A stretch of DNA of 64,000 nucleotides from Herbiconiux daphne (lineage in GTDB: Bacteria; Actinomycetota; Actinomycetes; Actinomycetales; Microbacteriaceae), in contig NZ_JANLCJ010000007.1 of NCBI RefSeq assembly GCF_024979295.1, forward strand, positions 101,501-165,500, in the 5' to 3' direction. The translations under genes were made by a program, and so were the position numbers. Below are positions 1 to 9,396 of the stretch, one piece after another (the stretch's first letter is position 1; the number at the start of each line of letters is the position of its first letter). The notes beneath the pieces are model-generated. The model saw nothing but the letters and a program-made list of their open reading frames with translations. It had not been told where the DNA came from and did no database searches.

Positions 1-578
1 TGGTGCCGAACGGCATCGAGGTGCAGGAGTGGGAGGGCGAACTGCCCGAGCCGCCCGAGTGGTTCGGCCGCATTCCCGGGCCGCGCGCCACCTACGTGGG
101 CACGCTCGACTCGCGCCTCGACATCGACGGGCTCACCGCGCTCGCGCGCGCGAAACCCGAACTGCACATCGTGCTGGTGGGCCCGGCGCCGAGTGCGCAC
201 TACATCGCTGAGCTCAAAGACCTGCCCAACGTGCACATCCGCGGCAAAGTCGGCCGACGCGAAGTCGTCGCCGTGCTGCGCAACAGCGAGCTGACACTGC
301 TCGCCCACCGACGCACACCCTTGACCGAGGCGATGAGCCCGCTCAAGGTGTACGAATACCTGGCAGCCGGCAAGCCCGTGCTCGCCACCGATCTGCGTCC
401 CGTGCGCGGATTGGGAGACCATGTCCATCTCGCAGACACGGTCTCGGACTTCATCGATCTCGTCGACCCCGCGCTGGCGCAGGGACCTCTCACCGAAACC
501 CAACGGCAGGAGTTCCTCAAGGCCAACGCGTGGTCGAGACGACACGAGGAGATACTCGCACTGCTGTGGGGAATTTAG
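1..578 (+). CDS. Glycosyltransferase, GT4-like, C-terminal part (gene begins before the window)
   Basis: About 191 residues are visible, ending at a TAG stop. They match the C-terminal nucleotide-sugar-binding half of a GT-B fold enzyme: a Rossmann-type stretch (HIVLVGPAPS near residue 55), a late strand-helix with NVHIRGKV, and the family-typical stretch PLKVYEYLAAGKPVLA near residue 113 that contacts the donor sugar. The N-terminal acceptor domain is missing because the reading frame runs off the left edge, so the true start cannot be seen. It lies 39 bp ahead of another glycosyltransferase on the same strand and probably builds part of the same surface glycan. Donor and acceptor cannot be read from the sequence. 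Confidence 0.8.
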   Translation, partial: VPNGIEVQEWEGELPEPPEWFGRIPGPRATYVGTLDSRLDIDGLTALARAKPELHIVLVGPAPSAHYIAELKDLPNVHIRGKVGRREVVAVLRNSELTLLAHRRTPLTEAMSPLKVYEYLAAGKPVLATDLRPVRGLGDHVHLADTVSDFIDLVDPALAQGPLTETQRQEFLKANAWSRRHEEILALLWGI

Positions 579-617
579 CGCCCGCCTCCCGACGGGCACT
601 AGAAAGAGGAGAACACA

Positions 618-1589
618 ATGATTCCGAGTGGCAAGGTTCTATTGGTGTGTTCTGGGGGTGGACACCTACGGCAGCTGGACAGTTTCGTCGAGCGCATCGG
701 CTATGCGCCCGAGCAGCAGGTGTGGGTCACGTTCCAGAACGGTCTCAGCGAATCGTTGCTCGCCGGCCGTGAGGTGATCTGGGCACCGTTCACGGCGCCC
801 CGCGACCTCAAGAACTTCGCGAAGCTCGTGGTGCTGGCCCAGAAGGTGCTCTCGAAGGGCACGTTCACCGAGGTGATCAGCACGGGCTCGAGCCCCGCCG
901 TGGCGTTTCTGCCCAATGCCGCGCTGCGCGGCGTCACCACGCACTACATCGAGAGCGCCGCGCGCGCCGACGGGCCCTCGCTCACCGGCAAGCTCATCTC
1001 GCGCTTCAAGCGCATCAACACCTACTGCCAGTACCCCGTGTGGGCCGACGAGCGCTGGGAGTACCGCGGGTCGGTGTTCGACGAGTTCGCTCCGGGCCCG
1101 GATGTCGCCACCGACGCCATGCCCAAGCGCGCCGTGGTCTCGGTCGGCACGCAGGAGGGTTACCCCTTCCCCCGCATGATCGAAGCCGTGGTGCCGCTGG
1201 TCGCCGATTTCGACGAGGTGCTCTGGCAGACCGGCGACCTGGATGTCTCGGGCCTCGGCATCGACGGGCGGGCCAGTGTGCCCTACGACGAGCTGAAAGC
1301 CGCCATCCGTGAGGCCGACGTCGTGATCAGCCACTCGGGTGTCGGTGGGGCGCTGACGGCGCTGCGCGCCGGCAAGCACCCCGTGATGATCCCGCGTCTC
1401 ACGGCGCACAACGAGCACATCGACGACCACCAGCTGCAGGTGGCCCGCGAGCTCCAGCGACGCGGTCTGGCGACCATGCGCGCGCCGGAGGACCTCACGC
1501 TGGATGATATCGTCGAAGCAAGCCGAAGCAGCATCCACACGGTTCCTCCGCCGCCGTTCTATCTGCGGGTGCCACGAGGGACTACATGA
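618..1589 (+). CDS. Alg14/Alg13-like fused glycosyltransferase (PssD/PssE type)
   Basis: A 323-residue protein. The N-terminal part opens with LLVCSGGGHLRQL, typical of Alg14/PssD proteins, which dock a catalytic partner at the membrane. The C-terminal half (from about residue 170) starts VSVGTQEGYPFPRM and contains HSGVGGALTALRAGKHPV and NEHIDDHQ, the GT28 donor-binding signature of Alg13/PssE. Both halves, often separate genes in other bacteria, are in one chain here. Such enzymes add the second sugar to a lipid-linked carrier in exopolysaccharide or N-glycan precursor assembly. The ATG is preceded by a strong AGGAG. The stop overlaps the next start as ATGA, so the two are probably co-translated. 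Confidence 0.85.
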   Translation: MIPSGKVLLVCSGGGHLRQLDSFVERIGYAPEQQVWVTFQNGLSESLLAGREVIWAPFTAPRDLKNFAKLVVLAQKVLSKGTFTEVISTGSSPAVAFLPNAALRGVTTHYIESAARADGPSLTGKLISRFKRINTYCQYPVWADERWEYRGSVFDEFAPGPDVATDAMPKRAVVSVGTQEGYPFPRMIEAVVPLVADFDEVLWQTGDLDVSGLGIDGRASVPYDELKAAIREADVVISHSGVGGALTALRAGKHPVMIPRLTAHNEHIDDHQLQVARELQRRGLATMRAPEDLTLDDIVEASRSSIHTVPPPPFYLRVPRGTT

Positions 1590-2818
1590 CACGTGAGATC
1601 GACCGACGCACGCTGCTGAAAGGATCACTGGTTCTGGCTGCATCCGGAACCGTGGTGGCGTGTTCAGACGATCGCGTAGTCCCCGGCCCGTCAGCCACCG
1701 CTCCGTCGCCCGCCGCGACGGAAGCGGCCGGCGGCGGGCCGACCTCTGAGCGCCCCACGCGGGTGACGTCGTTCGGCCCCAACGGCACCCACTACCCCGA
1801 CGACGTGCCGTGGCTCGGTGAGCGGGCCGCCACGGAGCTCGTGGCGGAGTGCAGCTGGCAAGACATCGGCCGCACCATCCAGGGGCTGCTCGCCGAAGAG
1901 GTGGCGGCCGGCGTCATCATCCGGGTCAAGCCCGGCACGCTCGCCGGCGGCGGCGCGGGCTCGTCGGCTCCGGCCGTGCTCACGAACGTGGGCAACCCGG
2001 CGTGGACGAGAAACGTCGTGGTGTGCCCCCTCGACGGCTTCGGCAGCGTGGCGTTCGCGAGCACCGGCATCCGCATCGACCAGAGCGCCCGGGTGTCGCT
2101 GTTCGGCTTCGTGGGCAGCGGCGCCTTCACCATGACCCGATGCCAGAACGTGCAGGTGGGCTGGGGCCGGTTCGACGCCATGAGCATCACCCGCGGCGGG
2201 CGCGACATCGCGCTCTTCGAGCTCGTGCTGGGCTTTCGGCAGAACAGCGACGACACCGTGGGCGTGCGCCCGATCGAGACCTTCCCGATGGTGAACCTCA
2301 CCCGCGACGGCTGTGTGTTCGGGCCCTCGGTGAAGCCCGACGGCGACGACTCCCACTGCGACACCATTCAGCTCGAGGGCACCGGCACGGGCGTGTTCGG
2401 GCCCGTCACCACCACCGACTGCGTCGACTACGGTTCGTCGAACGCGGCCGAGCTGCTCGACGACAAGCTCACGCTCGCCGAATACCGCCACTGCCTCATT
2501 CTGGGCGGGCAGCTGCCCTGGCAGGTCTACCCGCTGCGCCCAGGCGACTACCCGGGCGACCCCAACGCCTTCTCGGGCGACTGCCAAGACGTGCGCCTGA
2601 CCGACACGGTCGTCGCCGGGGCGATCGGCCGCATGGGGTTCACCCAGGTGCAGAACTCGACCCTCAGCTACGCGCCGACCGACTCGCAGCAGCCCCGTGA
2701 ATCCGGCGCCTGGATCGTCGACCCGTCGGTCGCCGAGTGGACGCGCGAGCAGATCATGGGCCAGCAGGCCATTCCCGACTACGAGATCTCGACCCTGCGG
2801 GCGCTCTGGAGCTGGTAG
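1586..2818 (+). CDS. Tat-exported putative lipoprotein, beta-helix-like
   Basis: A 410-residue protein. The N-terminus has a twin-arginine motif (DRRTLLKG) and then a hydrophobic stretch ending in VVAC, so it looks like a Tat substrate with a lipobox and would be anchored outside the membrane after folding. The mature part is rich in short strand-like segments with Asn, Thr and Gly (for example NVQVGWGRFDAMSITRGG and FGPVTTTDCVDYG), suggesting a right-handed parallel beta-helix as in polysaccharide lyases and glycan-binding proteins. No catalytic motif is recognised. Its translational coupling to a glycosyltransferase suggests it processes or holds the same glycan. The function is inference; the export signal is directly visible. 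Confidence 0.7.
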   Translation: MTREIDRRTLLKGSLVLAASGTVVACSDDRVVPGPSATAPSPAATEAAGGGPTSERPTRVTSFGPNGTHYPDDVPWLGERAATELVAECSWQDIGRTIQGLLAEEVAAGVIIRVKPGTLAGGGAGSSAPAVLTNVGNPAWTRNVVVCPLDGFGSVAFASTGIRIDQSARVSLFGFVGSGAFTMTRCQNVQVGWGRFDAMSITRGGRDIALFELVLGFRQNSDDTVGVRPIETFPMVNLTRDGCVFGPSVKPDGDDSHCDTIQLEGTGTGVFGPVTTTDCVDYGSSNAAELLDDKLTLAEYRHCLILGGQLPWQVYPLRPGDYPGDPNAFSGDCQDVRLTDTVVAGAIGRMGFTQVQNSTLSYAPTDSQQPRESGAWIVDPSVAEWTREQIMGQQAIPDYEISTLRALWSW

Positions 2819-2833
2819 GGGCCGCGGCCGGGC

Positions 2834-4564
2834 TCAGGCCTGGTCGTCGTCGCGCACGTGGCGCCCGCGCGGCTCACGGGCCGGTGAGTGCTCGTCGTGC
2901 GGCGGGTTACGGCGGCCGCCGGCGTGTTCGTGCTCGTGCCGGCGCTCGCCCTCTTCGATCGCGCTGAGCTCTTCGCGCACGTAGCCCTCGTCCATCGCCG
3001 CCTCGGCGAAGGTCTCGGGCTCGACCGGAACGACCAGCTGCGACTCGTCGACGACCTCGGGGCCCTCGCCGTCGGCACCCTCGCCGGCCGCGGCGGCGGG
3101 CTTCTTGGGCTTGCGCATGCGCTGCACGAACTGAAGCAGGTTGCTGAAGTCCCGACGGTAGCCGGGAATGAGGAACAGCGGCGCCACGGCGAACAGGGCG
3201 GCGAAGCATCCGACCAGCACTTCGAGCAGGGCGATCGGGGTGGGCACGAGCCGCGAGATGCCGAATGAGGCCGCGAAGGCGATGAGGGCCATGATCGCGG
3301 GCCGCACGAGCGGGCCCCAGATGTCTTTGCCCTTCATGAAGGTGCCCGAGATGGCCCAGGCGAAGCCGGGGATCAGCAGCAGCAGCGTGAGCACGCCGTA
3401 GGTGATGACCAGGCCGTTGAGGCCGCCCCAGAAGATGCCGAAGAAGTAGCCGCCGATGACGATCGGGCGGGCCACCAGGTCGTAGAGGAACTGGCGGTGC
3501 GAGCGGCCGAGCGATATGTAGAGCCAGGTGCGCAGCCGGCCGATGGCCTGCCCGAAGCCGGCGATGGCGAACAGGCTGAACAGCGTGGCCGCCGTCTCCC
3601 AGTTCGGGCCGAGCAAGAGACGCACGAGCGGCTGGGCGACGCCGGCCGCGATGGCGTAGGTGGGAAGCGTGAGGTAGCCGATCACCAGCACGGCGCTGCG
3701 GATGTAGCGGCGGTAGCGCTCTCCGTCGTCGCGCAGCGAACTGAGCACCGGCAGGGCCACGCGGCCGAGCGGGCCGTTCATCTGCTGCAGGGGCAGCAGG
3801 AACAGCGCGTAGGCCCGCGAGTACTGACCGAGGGCGGTGGGGCCGAGGCTCGCACCGATGATGACGTTGTCGAGGTTCTTCTCGGCGTAGCCGAGCAGCT
3901 CGGCACCGAAGATGCTGCCGCCCGTGCCCATCAGCTTCCAGGCGTCGCGCACGATGCGGGGGGCGCCGACCTTCGGCCGCACGATGGCCCAGAGCACCAC
4001 GAGGCGCACGATGAACTGCGCACCGGCCATGGCCACGAGCGACCAGTAGCCCCAGCCGAGCAGCGCGGTGATGATGCCGGCCACGACGCCGAGCGCCATG
4101 GTGCCGATGTCGAGCGACGCGAGGGTGCCGAAGCGCAGCTCCTTCGTGGCGCGGGCCTGCAGCGGCATCACCAAGCCGCTCAGGAAGACGCCTGGCGCCA
4201 TCAGCAGCGTCACACCCACCAGACGCGGCTCGTTGTAGAGCGCGGCGATCAGCGGGGCACACAGGGCGATGATCACCGAGAGCACGATGCCGATCAGCAC
4301 CGACAGCCAGAGCAGGCTCTGCCACACCTTCTCGGTGAGGTTCTGGGCCTGGATGATGGCGCCGGTCATGCCGAAGTCGCGCACGAGCTCGGCGAGGCCC
4401 ATCACGGCCCCGACCATCGCGATCAGACCGAAGTCGGCCGGGGTCAGAAGACGGGCGAGAACGACCGTCGAGACCGTCTGCAGCAGCGCCCGTCCCCACA
4501 GGCCACCGGTGGTGACCAAGACGCCGCGAACGGCGCGATGCGCCAGATTCGTGGGTGCACTCAT
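2834..4564 (-). CDS. Polysaccharide flippase, Wzx/MOP superfamily
   Basis: A 576-residue membrane protein. The start MSAPTNLAHRAVRG is chosen because its ATG overlaps the stop of the upstream gene as ATGA; the reading frame extends further upstream but would then overlap that gene. The body has a dozen or more hydrophobic segments, and its early part (LLTPADFGLIAMVGAVMGLAEL) is the classic pattern of polysaccharide-exporting MOP flippases. These move undecaprenyl-linked repeat units across the cytoplasmic membrane. The last 80 residues are charged and acidic (EGADGEGPEVVDESQ, then a His/Glu/Arg-rich tail), an unusual cytoplasmic extension. It is the last gene of the minus-strand chain Wzz, Wzy, GT2, Wzx. 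Confidence 0.87.
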   Translation of the reverse strand: MSAPTNLAHRAVRGVLVTTGGLWGRALLQTVSTVVLARLLTPADFGLIAMVGAVMGLAELVRDFGMTGAIIQAQNLTEKVWQSLLWLSVLIGIVLSVIIALCAPLIAALYNEPRLVGVTLLMAPGVFLSGLVMPLQARATKELRFGTLASLDIGTMALGVVAGIITALLGWGYWSLVAMAGAQFIVRLVVLWAIVRPKVGAPRIVRDAWKLMGTGGSIFGAELLGYAEKNLDNVIIGASLGPTALGQYSRAYALFLLPLQQMNGPLGRVALPVLSSLRDDGERYRRYIRSAVLVIGYLTLPTYAIAAGVAQPLVRLLLGPNWETAATLFSLFAIAGFGQAIGRLRTWLYISLGRSHRQFLYDLVARPIVIGGYFFGIFWGGLNGLVITYGVLTLLLLIPGFAWAISGTFMKGKDIWGPLVRPAIMALIAFAASFGISRLVPTPIALLEVLVGCFAALFAVAPLFLIPGYRRDFSNLLQFVQRMRKPKKPAAAAGEGADGEGPEVVDESQLVVPVEPETFAEAAMDEGYVREELSAIEEGERRHEHEHAGGRRNPPHDEHSPAREPRGRHVRDDDQA

Positions 4565-5412
4565 GAACTGCCCTTCCGGGTTGTCTCGTCTCGGTTCCAC
4601 GAGATCGGCCGATCGTCGGCCGTCAGGCGTCGTGCGCGTCGGTGGGTGACGACGTGCACCACTGAGTAGACCACGAAACCGGGCCACAGCCACGGTCGGC
4701 GGGCCACCCGGCGCACGAGCGACCGGGCTCCGGCCGACGGCGGGGGCGGCGCGAGGTCGGGGAACACGCGGGCGATCTGGCTGTTTCCGGCCGCGATGCG
4801 GGTGTTGCGCCGCACCAGGGTGGCGAGCGAGCCGGGAGCGGTCACCGAGAACGTGAGGCTGTCGGCGACGCACCGCTCCTCGGGCGCGAACAGGCGCTGC
4901 ACGAAGAGGTCGTCGGCGATCACGTCGGGGAACTCGTCGAAACGCGCGCGGCCCGCCTCACTCAGCATGTAGATGCCCGAGCCGATGTGCCCGCTCGTGC
5001 GGTAGTCGGTGAGCGCCCAGACGCGGTAGTACTGCCGCACCCACCACGAGCGCGACGGCAGCACCCGCAGGGTGGGCGAGGCCACCTCGGCGCCCGTCGA
5101 CGTGAGCAGTTCGGCGAGGGCGAGCAGGTCGGAGCCGGCCACCGAGACGTCGGCGTCGACGAAGGCCACCGGGTAGGCGTCGACCGCGCGGCTGCCGGCG
5201 TTCAGGGCCTTGATCTTCGAGGCCTCGGGAATCTCGAGCACCCGCACCGCAGCGCCGAACTCACGAGCCCGCGCGGCCGTGCCGTCGGTGCATCCGTTGG
5301 CCACCACGATCAGGTCGAGCTGCTCGCGCGGCACGTCGAGCAGGTGCCGCAGGGCGACCGGGAGCAACGCCTCTTCGTCGTGCGCCGGCACGACCACCGA
5401 GATGCGGGTCAC
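4561..5412 (-). CDS. Glycosyltransferase family 2
   Basis: A 283-residue GT-A enzyme. The GTG start at 5412 (MTRISVVVPAHDEE) is chosen because it overlaps the stop of the upstream polymerase gene as GTGA and gives a normal GT2 N-terminus. Visible motifs are VVVPAHDEE, the acceptor loop VANGCTDGTA, the metal-binding pair in FVDADVSVAG near residue 85, and a conserved region SGIYMLSEAGRARF. It transfers a sugar from a nucleotide donor, probably to the lipid-linked repeat unit. It sits between the polymerase and flippase genes of the glycan locus. Donor specificity is unknown. Confidence 0.85.
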   Translation of the reverse strand: MTRISVVVPAHDEEALLPVALRHLLDVPREQLDLIVVANGCTDGTAARAREFGAAVRVLEIPEASKIKALNAGSRAVDAYPVAFVDADVSVAGSDLLALAELLTSTGAEVASPTLRVLPSRSWWVRQYYRVWALTDYRTSGHIGSGIYMLSEAGRARFDEFPDVIADDLFVQRLFAPEERCVADSLTFSVTAPGSLATLVRRNTRIAAGNSQIARVFPDLAPPPPSAGARSLVRRVARRPWLWPGFVVYSVVHVVTHRRARRLTADDRPISWNRDETTRKGSS

Positions 5413-6971
5413 GATCGCACCAGCGCGCGCTCGCGAGCACGCGGCTTCGCGAGGCCGTAGACACCGCCCCACGACTCGGACTGGAAGGTCATGGCCCAGG
5501 CGCCGATGGCGAGCAGCAGCGACAGCAGCAGCAGGGTCTGCATGAACGCGAAGGCGTCGTAGAAGAACATCGACGTGGCGTAGCCGATGGCCGACGTGGT
5601 GACCGCCAGCACGAGCATGGCCCGCTGCTCGGGCACGCCACGGCGGAACGAGAACCGCACCATCACGACGATGGGCCACACCAGCAGGGCGATGAGGCCC
5701 AGCACGCCGATGATGCCCGTCTCGAGCAGGCTACCGAGCCACTGGTTGTCGAGAATCTGCGAGTTCGCTTCGGGGCCCACCACGATGCGGCTGCCGAGGC
5801 CGGTGCCCGCGAGCGGGTTCTGCCCGAACTGGGCGAAAGCCTCCGGCAGGTCGGCGAGCCGGCCTTGACCTGCCAGACCGACCGAGGTCGTCTGCGAGGC
5901 CACGAGACCCTGCAGGTCGAAGAGCGAGAGCACGGTCGACTCGAACAGGGCCGGGAAGATCAGGCCCACCACGATCACGACCGGCAGGCCCACCACCGCC
6001 AGCAGGCCGGCGAGTTTCGGCCGCACGAGCAGGATGAACAGGAACATGACGCCGAGCGCCACGATCCCGGTGCGCGAGACCGCCGAGAGCAGGCCGATCA
6101 TCATGAGCCCGATCGCGGCCGAGTAGACCAGGATGCGCGTGAACTGGAACTTGGGCCAGGGGCTGAACTTCATCAGGTAGATCGCCAGCGGAATGATCAT
6201 GCAGAACAGCACGGCCAGGGCGATCGGATGCTGCGCCGACCCGAACGCGCGGGCTCCACCCGCTCGCAGCGACTCGGCGTCGTCGCGCAGGATCTCCAGC
6301 GGCAGGAACTGGTTGAGCATGAGGAAGATGTTGCGGTGCGTGACGCGCTCGAGGAAGGCGGAGATGCCGATGAAGGCTCCGCCGAACACGATGACGTTGA
6401 GCAGGATCGTGGTGATGGCCTCGCTCGAGAGCATCTGCCGGAAGATCACGATGGTCGACAGCAGGAACGCGAGCTGGAAGATGTTGGCGAAACCGGCGGT
6501 GACCAGGCCGGTCTCGGTTATGGCCACGGCGTTGACCATGAGCGACGCGAACGCGGTCCACAGGAAGATCGCGATCGGCCAGCCCCACACCACGGGCTTC
6601 CAGTCTTTGCGGCCGCGCACGAACAGGTGCACGCCGAGAGCCACCAACAGTGCGGCGATGGTGACCCGGTAGGGCTCGAGCGCGAACCCGACCGGAATCG
6701 GCAGGGCGTAGCGGCGGATCGGGATGAAGAGGATGACCGCCGTCAGCACGAACAGCATGGTCGTCCAGTTGAACACCGCCCGGCGGAACACGTAGAGACC
6801 GCAGACCACCAGCAGCACGCCGCCCACGATGAGCGGTTCGAGGAAGAGCACCGCCACCACGACGACCGCGGTCACCACGATCGCGATGGCGATGGTGGTG
6901 AGAACGCGCGGCCCGCGGTCGCGAGCGGGCCGGTGGGCTCGCTCGCGCTGCGGGGTCGTCACGTCGGCCAT
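5409..6971 (-). CDS. O-antigen ligase/polymerase-like membrane protein (Wzy type)
   Basis: A 520-residue protein with a basic N-terminus and about 12 hydrophobic segments. The large external loop between the later segments contains RTGIVALGVMFLFILLVRPK and LAGTGLGSRIVVG, a pattern seen in the O-antigen ligase/polymerase superfamily. Such proteins join lipid-linked repeat units into long chains on the outer face of the membrane. Its position directly after the Wzz-like gene (10 bp gap) and ahead of the GT2 and flippase genes supports a Wzy role in a Wzx/Wzy-dependent pathway. Ligase versus polymerase cannot be decided from sequence alone. Confidence 0.8.
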   Translation of the reverse strand: MADVTTPQRERAHRPARDRGPRVLTTIAIAIVVTAVVVVAVLFLEPLIVGGVLLVVCGLYVFRRAVFNWTTMLFVLTAVILFIPIRRYALPIPVGFALEPYRVTIAALLVALGVHLFVRGRKDWKPVVWGWPIAIFLWTAFASLMVNAVAITETGLVTAGFANIFQLAFLLSTIVIFRQMLSSEAITTILLNVIVFGGAFIGISAFLERVTHRNIFLMLNQFLPLEILRDDAESLRAGGARAFGSAQHPIALAVLFCMIIPLAIYLMKFSPWPKFQFTRILVYSAAIGLMMIGLLSAVSRTGIVALGVMFLFILLVRPKLAGLLAVVGLPVVIVVGLIFPALFESTVLSLFDLQGLVASQTTSVGLAGQGRLADLPEAFAQFGQNPLAGTGLGSRIVVGPEANSQILDNQWLGSLLETGIIGVLGLIALLVWPIVVMVRFSFRRGVPEQRAMLVLAVTTSAIGYATSMFFYDAFAFMQTLLLLSLLLAIGAWAMTFQSESWGGVYGLAKPRARERALVRS

Positions 6972-6981
6972 CGCGGGCGTC

Positions 6982-8175
6982 CTAGCCGCGGGTGGAATCG
7001 GTGGTTCCGGGCGCCGAGTCGTCGGTCGTGGGGCCGAGAGCCCGCACCTGGCGGCGGGTCAGCCGGCCGGATGGCGTGCTGGTCGAGGGGCCGGCATCCG
7101 GGTTCTCGTCGGGGCCTTCGGAGAGCGAGTCGTCGAGCTCGTCGAACACCGCGGTGCCCTCGGGCTCGGCACTCCGCGACGCCTTCGACGAGCGCGAGGG
7201 CTTGGCGGCGGCGCTGACCGGCGGCGCGACATCCGGAGTCGCGGTAGCGACCGGGGCAGCGACCACCGGAGCGGCGACCACGGGCGTGGTGGCGGCCGGG
7301 GTCGTCGCCAGCGGCGTGTCGGAGCTCTTCGAGCGACCGGCGCGCGAGGTCGCGGCCACGGGAACCACGGCGGCGTCGTCGTCGGGCGACAGGTCGTCGT
7401 CGGGCTCACCGGCATCTGCGCCCGACTTGCGACGGCGCTCACGGATGGCCTCGATGACGAGGGCGATGGCCACGAAGAGCAGGAACACTCCGAGGGCCAC
7501 GATGATGACGGGGATGGCCGGGTTGCTGCCGGTGCCGGCGTCGGCCTTGGGCGCGTTCAGCTCGTCGAGCGTCAGGCGGATGTCTTCGGGAACGCCCCAC
7601 TCGGCCTGCTGGGCCGAGACCAGGTCGCCGAACACCTTCGTGGCCTGGTTGGCGATCTCTTCGGCGCGTTCGGCCGAGGTCGACACGCCGACGATGTTGA
7701 CGATCGGCAGCTGCAGCCGGCCGCCGAACGCCTCGTCGCCCGCGGGCTGCGTGGTGCGCCGCACCGCGGTGATCGCGTCGCCATCTTCGAGACCGCCGAT
7801 GGCCGCGCTGACGCCGTCGGACACTTCGTCACTCGAGGCGATGTAGGCCAGGATGATGGCCGAGCTGGCCAGGTCGATGGGGGTCGCCGGGTTCTGGATG
7901 AGATCGGGCGCGGCTGCGGCATTGGGGTCGGCGGCCGGGTCGGCCTGCGGCACCTCGGTGACCGAGCCGGGGATCTCCACCTGGTAGTAGGTGGGCGTCG
8001 GCGCTGACAGCAGCACGGTCGAACTCGCCTGATAGGTGCGCACCACGCGGGATTCGATGTGCCCGTCGGTGATGGTGAAGCCGGCCAGCAGGCCCGCAGC
8101 GATTGCCACGACGATGCCGATGATCAGCAGGATCTTCTGCCTCAGCAATCGCTGAAGGTAGGTAGGTCTTTCCAT
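6982..8175 (-). CDS. Chain-length determinant-like protein (Wzz/polysaccharide co-polymerase)
   Basis: A 397-residue protein. The start MERPTYLQRLLRQK is chosen over an ATG 87 bp upstream because GGGGGA sits at Shine-Dalgarno distance and the protein then begins with the expected short cytoplasmic tail. Membrane segment 1 (ILLIIGIVVAIAAGLLAGF) and segment 2 (IPVIIVALGVFLLFVAIALV, near residue 245) flank an external domain, the Wzz layout. The last 130 or so residues are a low-complexity Ala/Thr/Ser/Pro tail with no Walker motifs, so the tyrosine-kinase domain found in many Gram-positive systems is absent. It controls polymer length together with the Wzy-like neighbour. Confidence 0.8.
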   Translation of the reverse strand: MERPTYLQRLLRQKILLIIGIVVAIAAGLLAGFTITDGHIESRVVRTYQASSTVLLSAPTPTYYQVEIPGSVTEVPQADPAADPNAAAAPDLIQNPATPIDLASSAIILAYIASSDEVSDGVSAAIGGLEDGDAITAVRRTTQPAGDEAFGGRLQLPIVNIVGVSTSAERAEEIANQATKVFGDLVSAQQAEWGVPEDIRLTLDELNAPKADAGTGSNPAIPVIIVALGVFLLFVAIALVIEAIRERRRKSGADAGEPDDDLSPDDDAAVVPVAATSRAGRSKSSDTPLATTPAATTPVVAAPVVAAPVATATPDVAPPVSAAAKPSRSSKASRSAEPEGTAVFDELDDSLSEGPDENPDAGPSTSTPSGRLTRRQVRALGPTTDDSAPGTTDSTRG

Positions 8176-8415
8176 GTACGCGTTTCCCCCGGGGTTGGAG
8201 CACTGTGTTTGCGACCGATGTAGGTATTGCATCGACGCGGGTTTGCGATAGGCACTCAACAATGACAGTAATGTGTTTCAACTGTGTGAACGGCACAAGA
8301 CAACAAAAGTCACACCGTAGACCCGGCCTCACCATTGCAGGTAAGGTCGAGATTCGCAAGGCGTGAGCTGTGGGGGCGATCATCTTGACAGGAGACTAAG
8401 GGGAGGGGAGCCCTC
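8176..8415. promoter_or_regulatory. Divergent control region between the two glycan operons
   Basis: A 240-bp spacer, clearly richer in A+T than the flanking genes, separates the divergent Wzz-like and GT2 genes and must hold both operon promoters. GGAGGGGAG just before the ATG at 8416 is the ribosome site of the rightward operon. A TTGACA at 8385-8390 looks like a -35 box but is too close to the start to serve that gene. TTCA and TGAA half-sites around 8278-8291 form a small dyad that could be an operator. The exact promoters cannot be fixed by eye. Confidence 0.5.
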
Positions 8416-9396
8416 ATGTCCGAGCCGACAGCACGGCTCCACGGCGGTGAAGCCGACGTTCCGTCGCGCCGCTGGACCCGCGACGACGTGACCGTGGTGC
8501 TCTGCACGCGCGACCGGCCCGAGATGCTGGCGCACGCCCTGGAGGCCCTGAAGACGGCGCTCGGACCCGGCGCCGACATCCTCGTCGTCGACTCCGGTTC
8601 ACGCTCCGCCGCCACCGCCGACACCGCGGCCGCGGCGGGCGTGCGCTTCGTGCGCAGCGACGTGCCCGGCCTCTCGATCGCCCGCAACCTGGGGCTCGCG
8701 AGCACCGAGCGCGAGATCGTGGTCTACACCGACGACGACTGCGCGGTCGAGCCCGGTTTTCTCGAGCCTTTGATCCATCCGTTCATCTTTCCCGTGGTCG
8801 GCGCCGTCACCGGCTCGCTGCGCGACGCGAGCGCCTCGGGCTCACCGCTGCCCGCGCCGTCGGAGGAGCACCTGCACCGCACCACCGAGGGGCTGGATGC
8901 CGGCCACGGCGCGTTGATGGCGTTCCGCCGCGCCGCGCTGATCGAAGTCGGCGCCTTCGATCCCGTGCTCGGTGCGGGCCGGCGGTTCGGTGGCGCCGAA
9001 GACATGGACGCCTTCTGCCGCGTGCTGCACTCGGGCCGCGAGATCGTGCGGGTGCCGGCATCCGTCGTCACCCACCTCTACACCCGGAGCGACGACGACT
9101 ACGTGCAACTCAACCGCAACTACGGCCTCGGCATCGGCGCGATGTGCGCCAAGTGGCTGCGCACCTCGCCCCGCAGCGGCATCGCTCTCACGGCGCTCAT
9201 CGCCCGGCGCGGCGTGAGCCGCTACGTGCGGCGACTGCGCAACAAGCGCACCCGCCGCGGCCAGAGCGTCTACCTGCGCTCGATCGTCGGGGGCCTTCGC
9301 GAGGCCTACGGCATCCCGCGCGCGGGCGGCGTGTTCGTCGACGTGCAGCCGCCGCAACCGGTCGTGCTCGTCAGCACCGACGGGGCGGCTGCATGA
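8416..9396 (+). CDS. Glycosyltransferase family 2, first gene of the acylated-glycan operon
   Basis: A 326-residue GT2. Motifs: [14 protein letters not shown] at the start of the fold, [10 protein letters not shown] as nucleotide loop, the metal site [12 protein letters not shown] near residue 105, and the late acid/helix region [17 protein letters not shown]. The N-terminal 25 residues are a variable extension. GGAGGGGAG precedes the ATG. The stop overlaps the next start as ATGA. It opens a run of nine genes that end at 17793 with almost no gaps, so it is probably transcribed as one unit with the acyl-activation genes. Confidence 0.87.
   Translation: MSEPTARLHGGEADVPSRRWTRDDVTVVLCTRDRPEMLAHALEALKTALGPGADILVVDSGSRSAATADTAAAAGVRFVRSDVPGLSIARNLGLASTEREIVVYTDDDCAVEPGFLEPLIHPFIFPVVGAVTGSLRDASASGSPLPAPSEEHLHRTTEGLDAGHGALMAFRRAALIEVGAFDPVLGAGRRFGGAEDMDAFCRVLHSGREIVRVPASVVTHLYTRSDDDYVQLNRNYGLGIGAMCAKWLRTSPRSGIALTALIARRGVSRYVRRLRNKRTRRGQSVYLRSIVGGLREAYGIPRAGGVFVDVQPPQPVVLVSTDGAAA

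Noticed and set aside
2834..4873. Longer form of the flippase starting 103 codons upstream
   Set aside because: It would overlap the GT2 gene; the extra residues are Arg/Pro-rich shadow sequence, and the ATGA overlap fixes the start at 4564.
8385..8390. TTGACA as -35 box of the acylated-glycan operon
   Set aside because: Only 25 bp before the start codon and overlapping the ribosome-site region, with no -10 box at the right distance.
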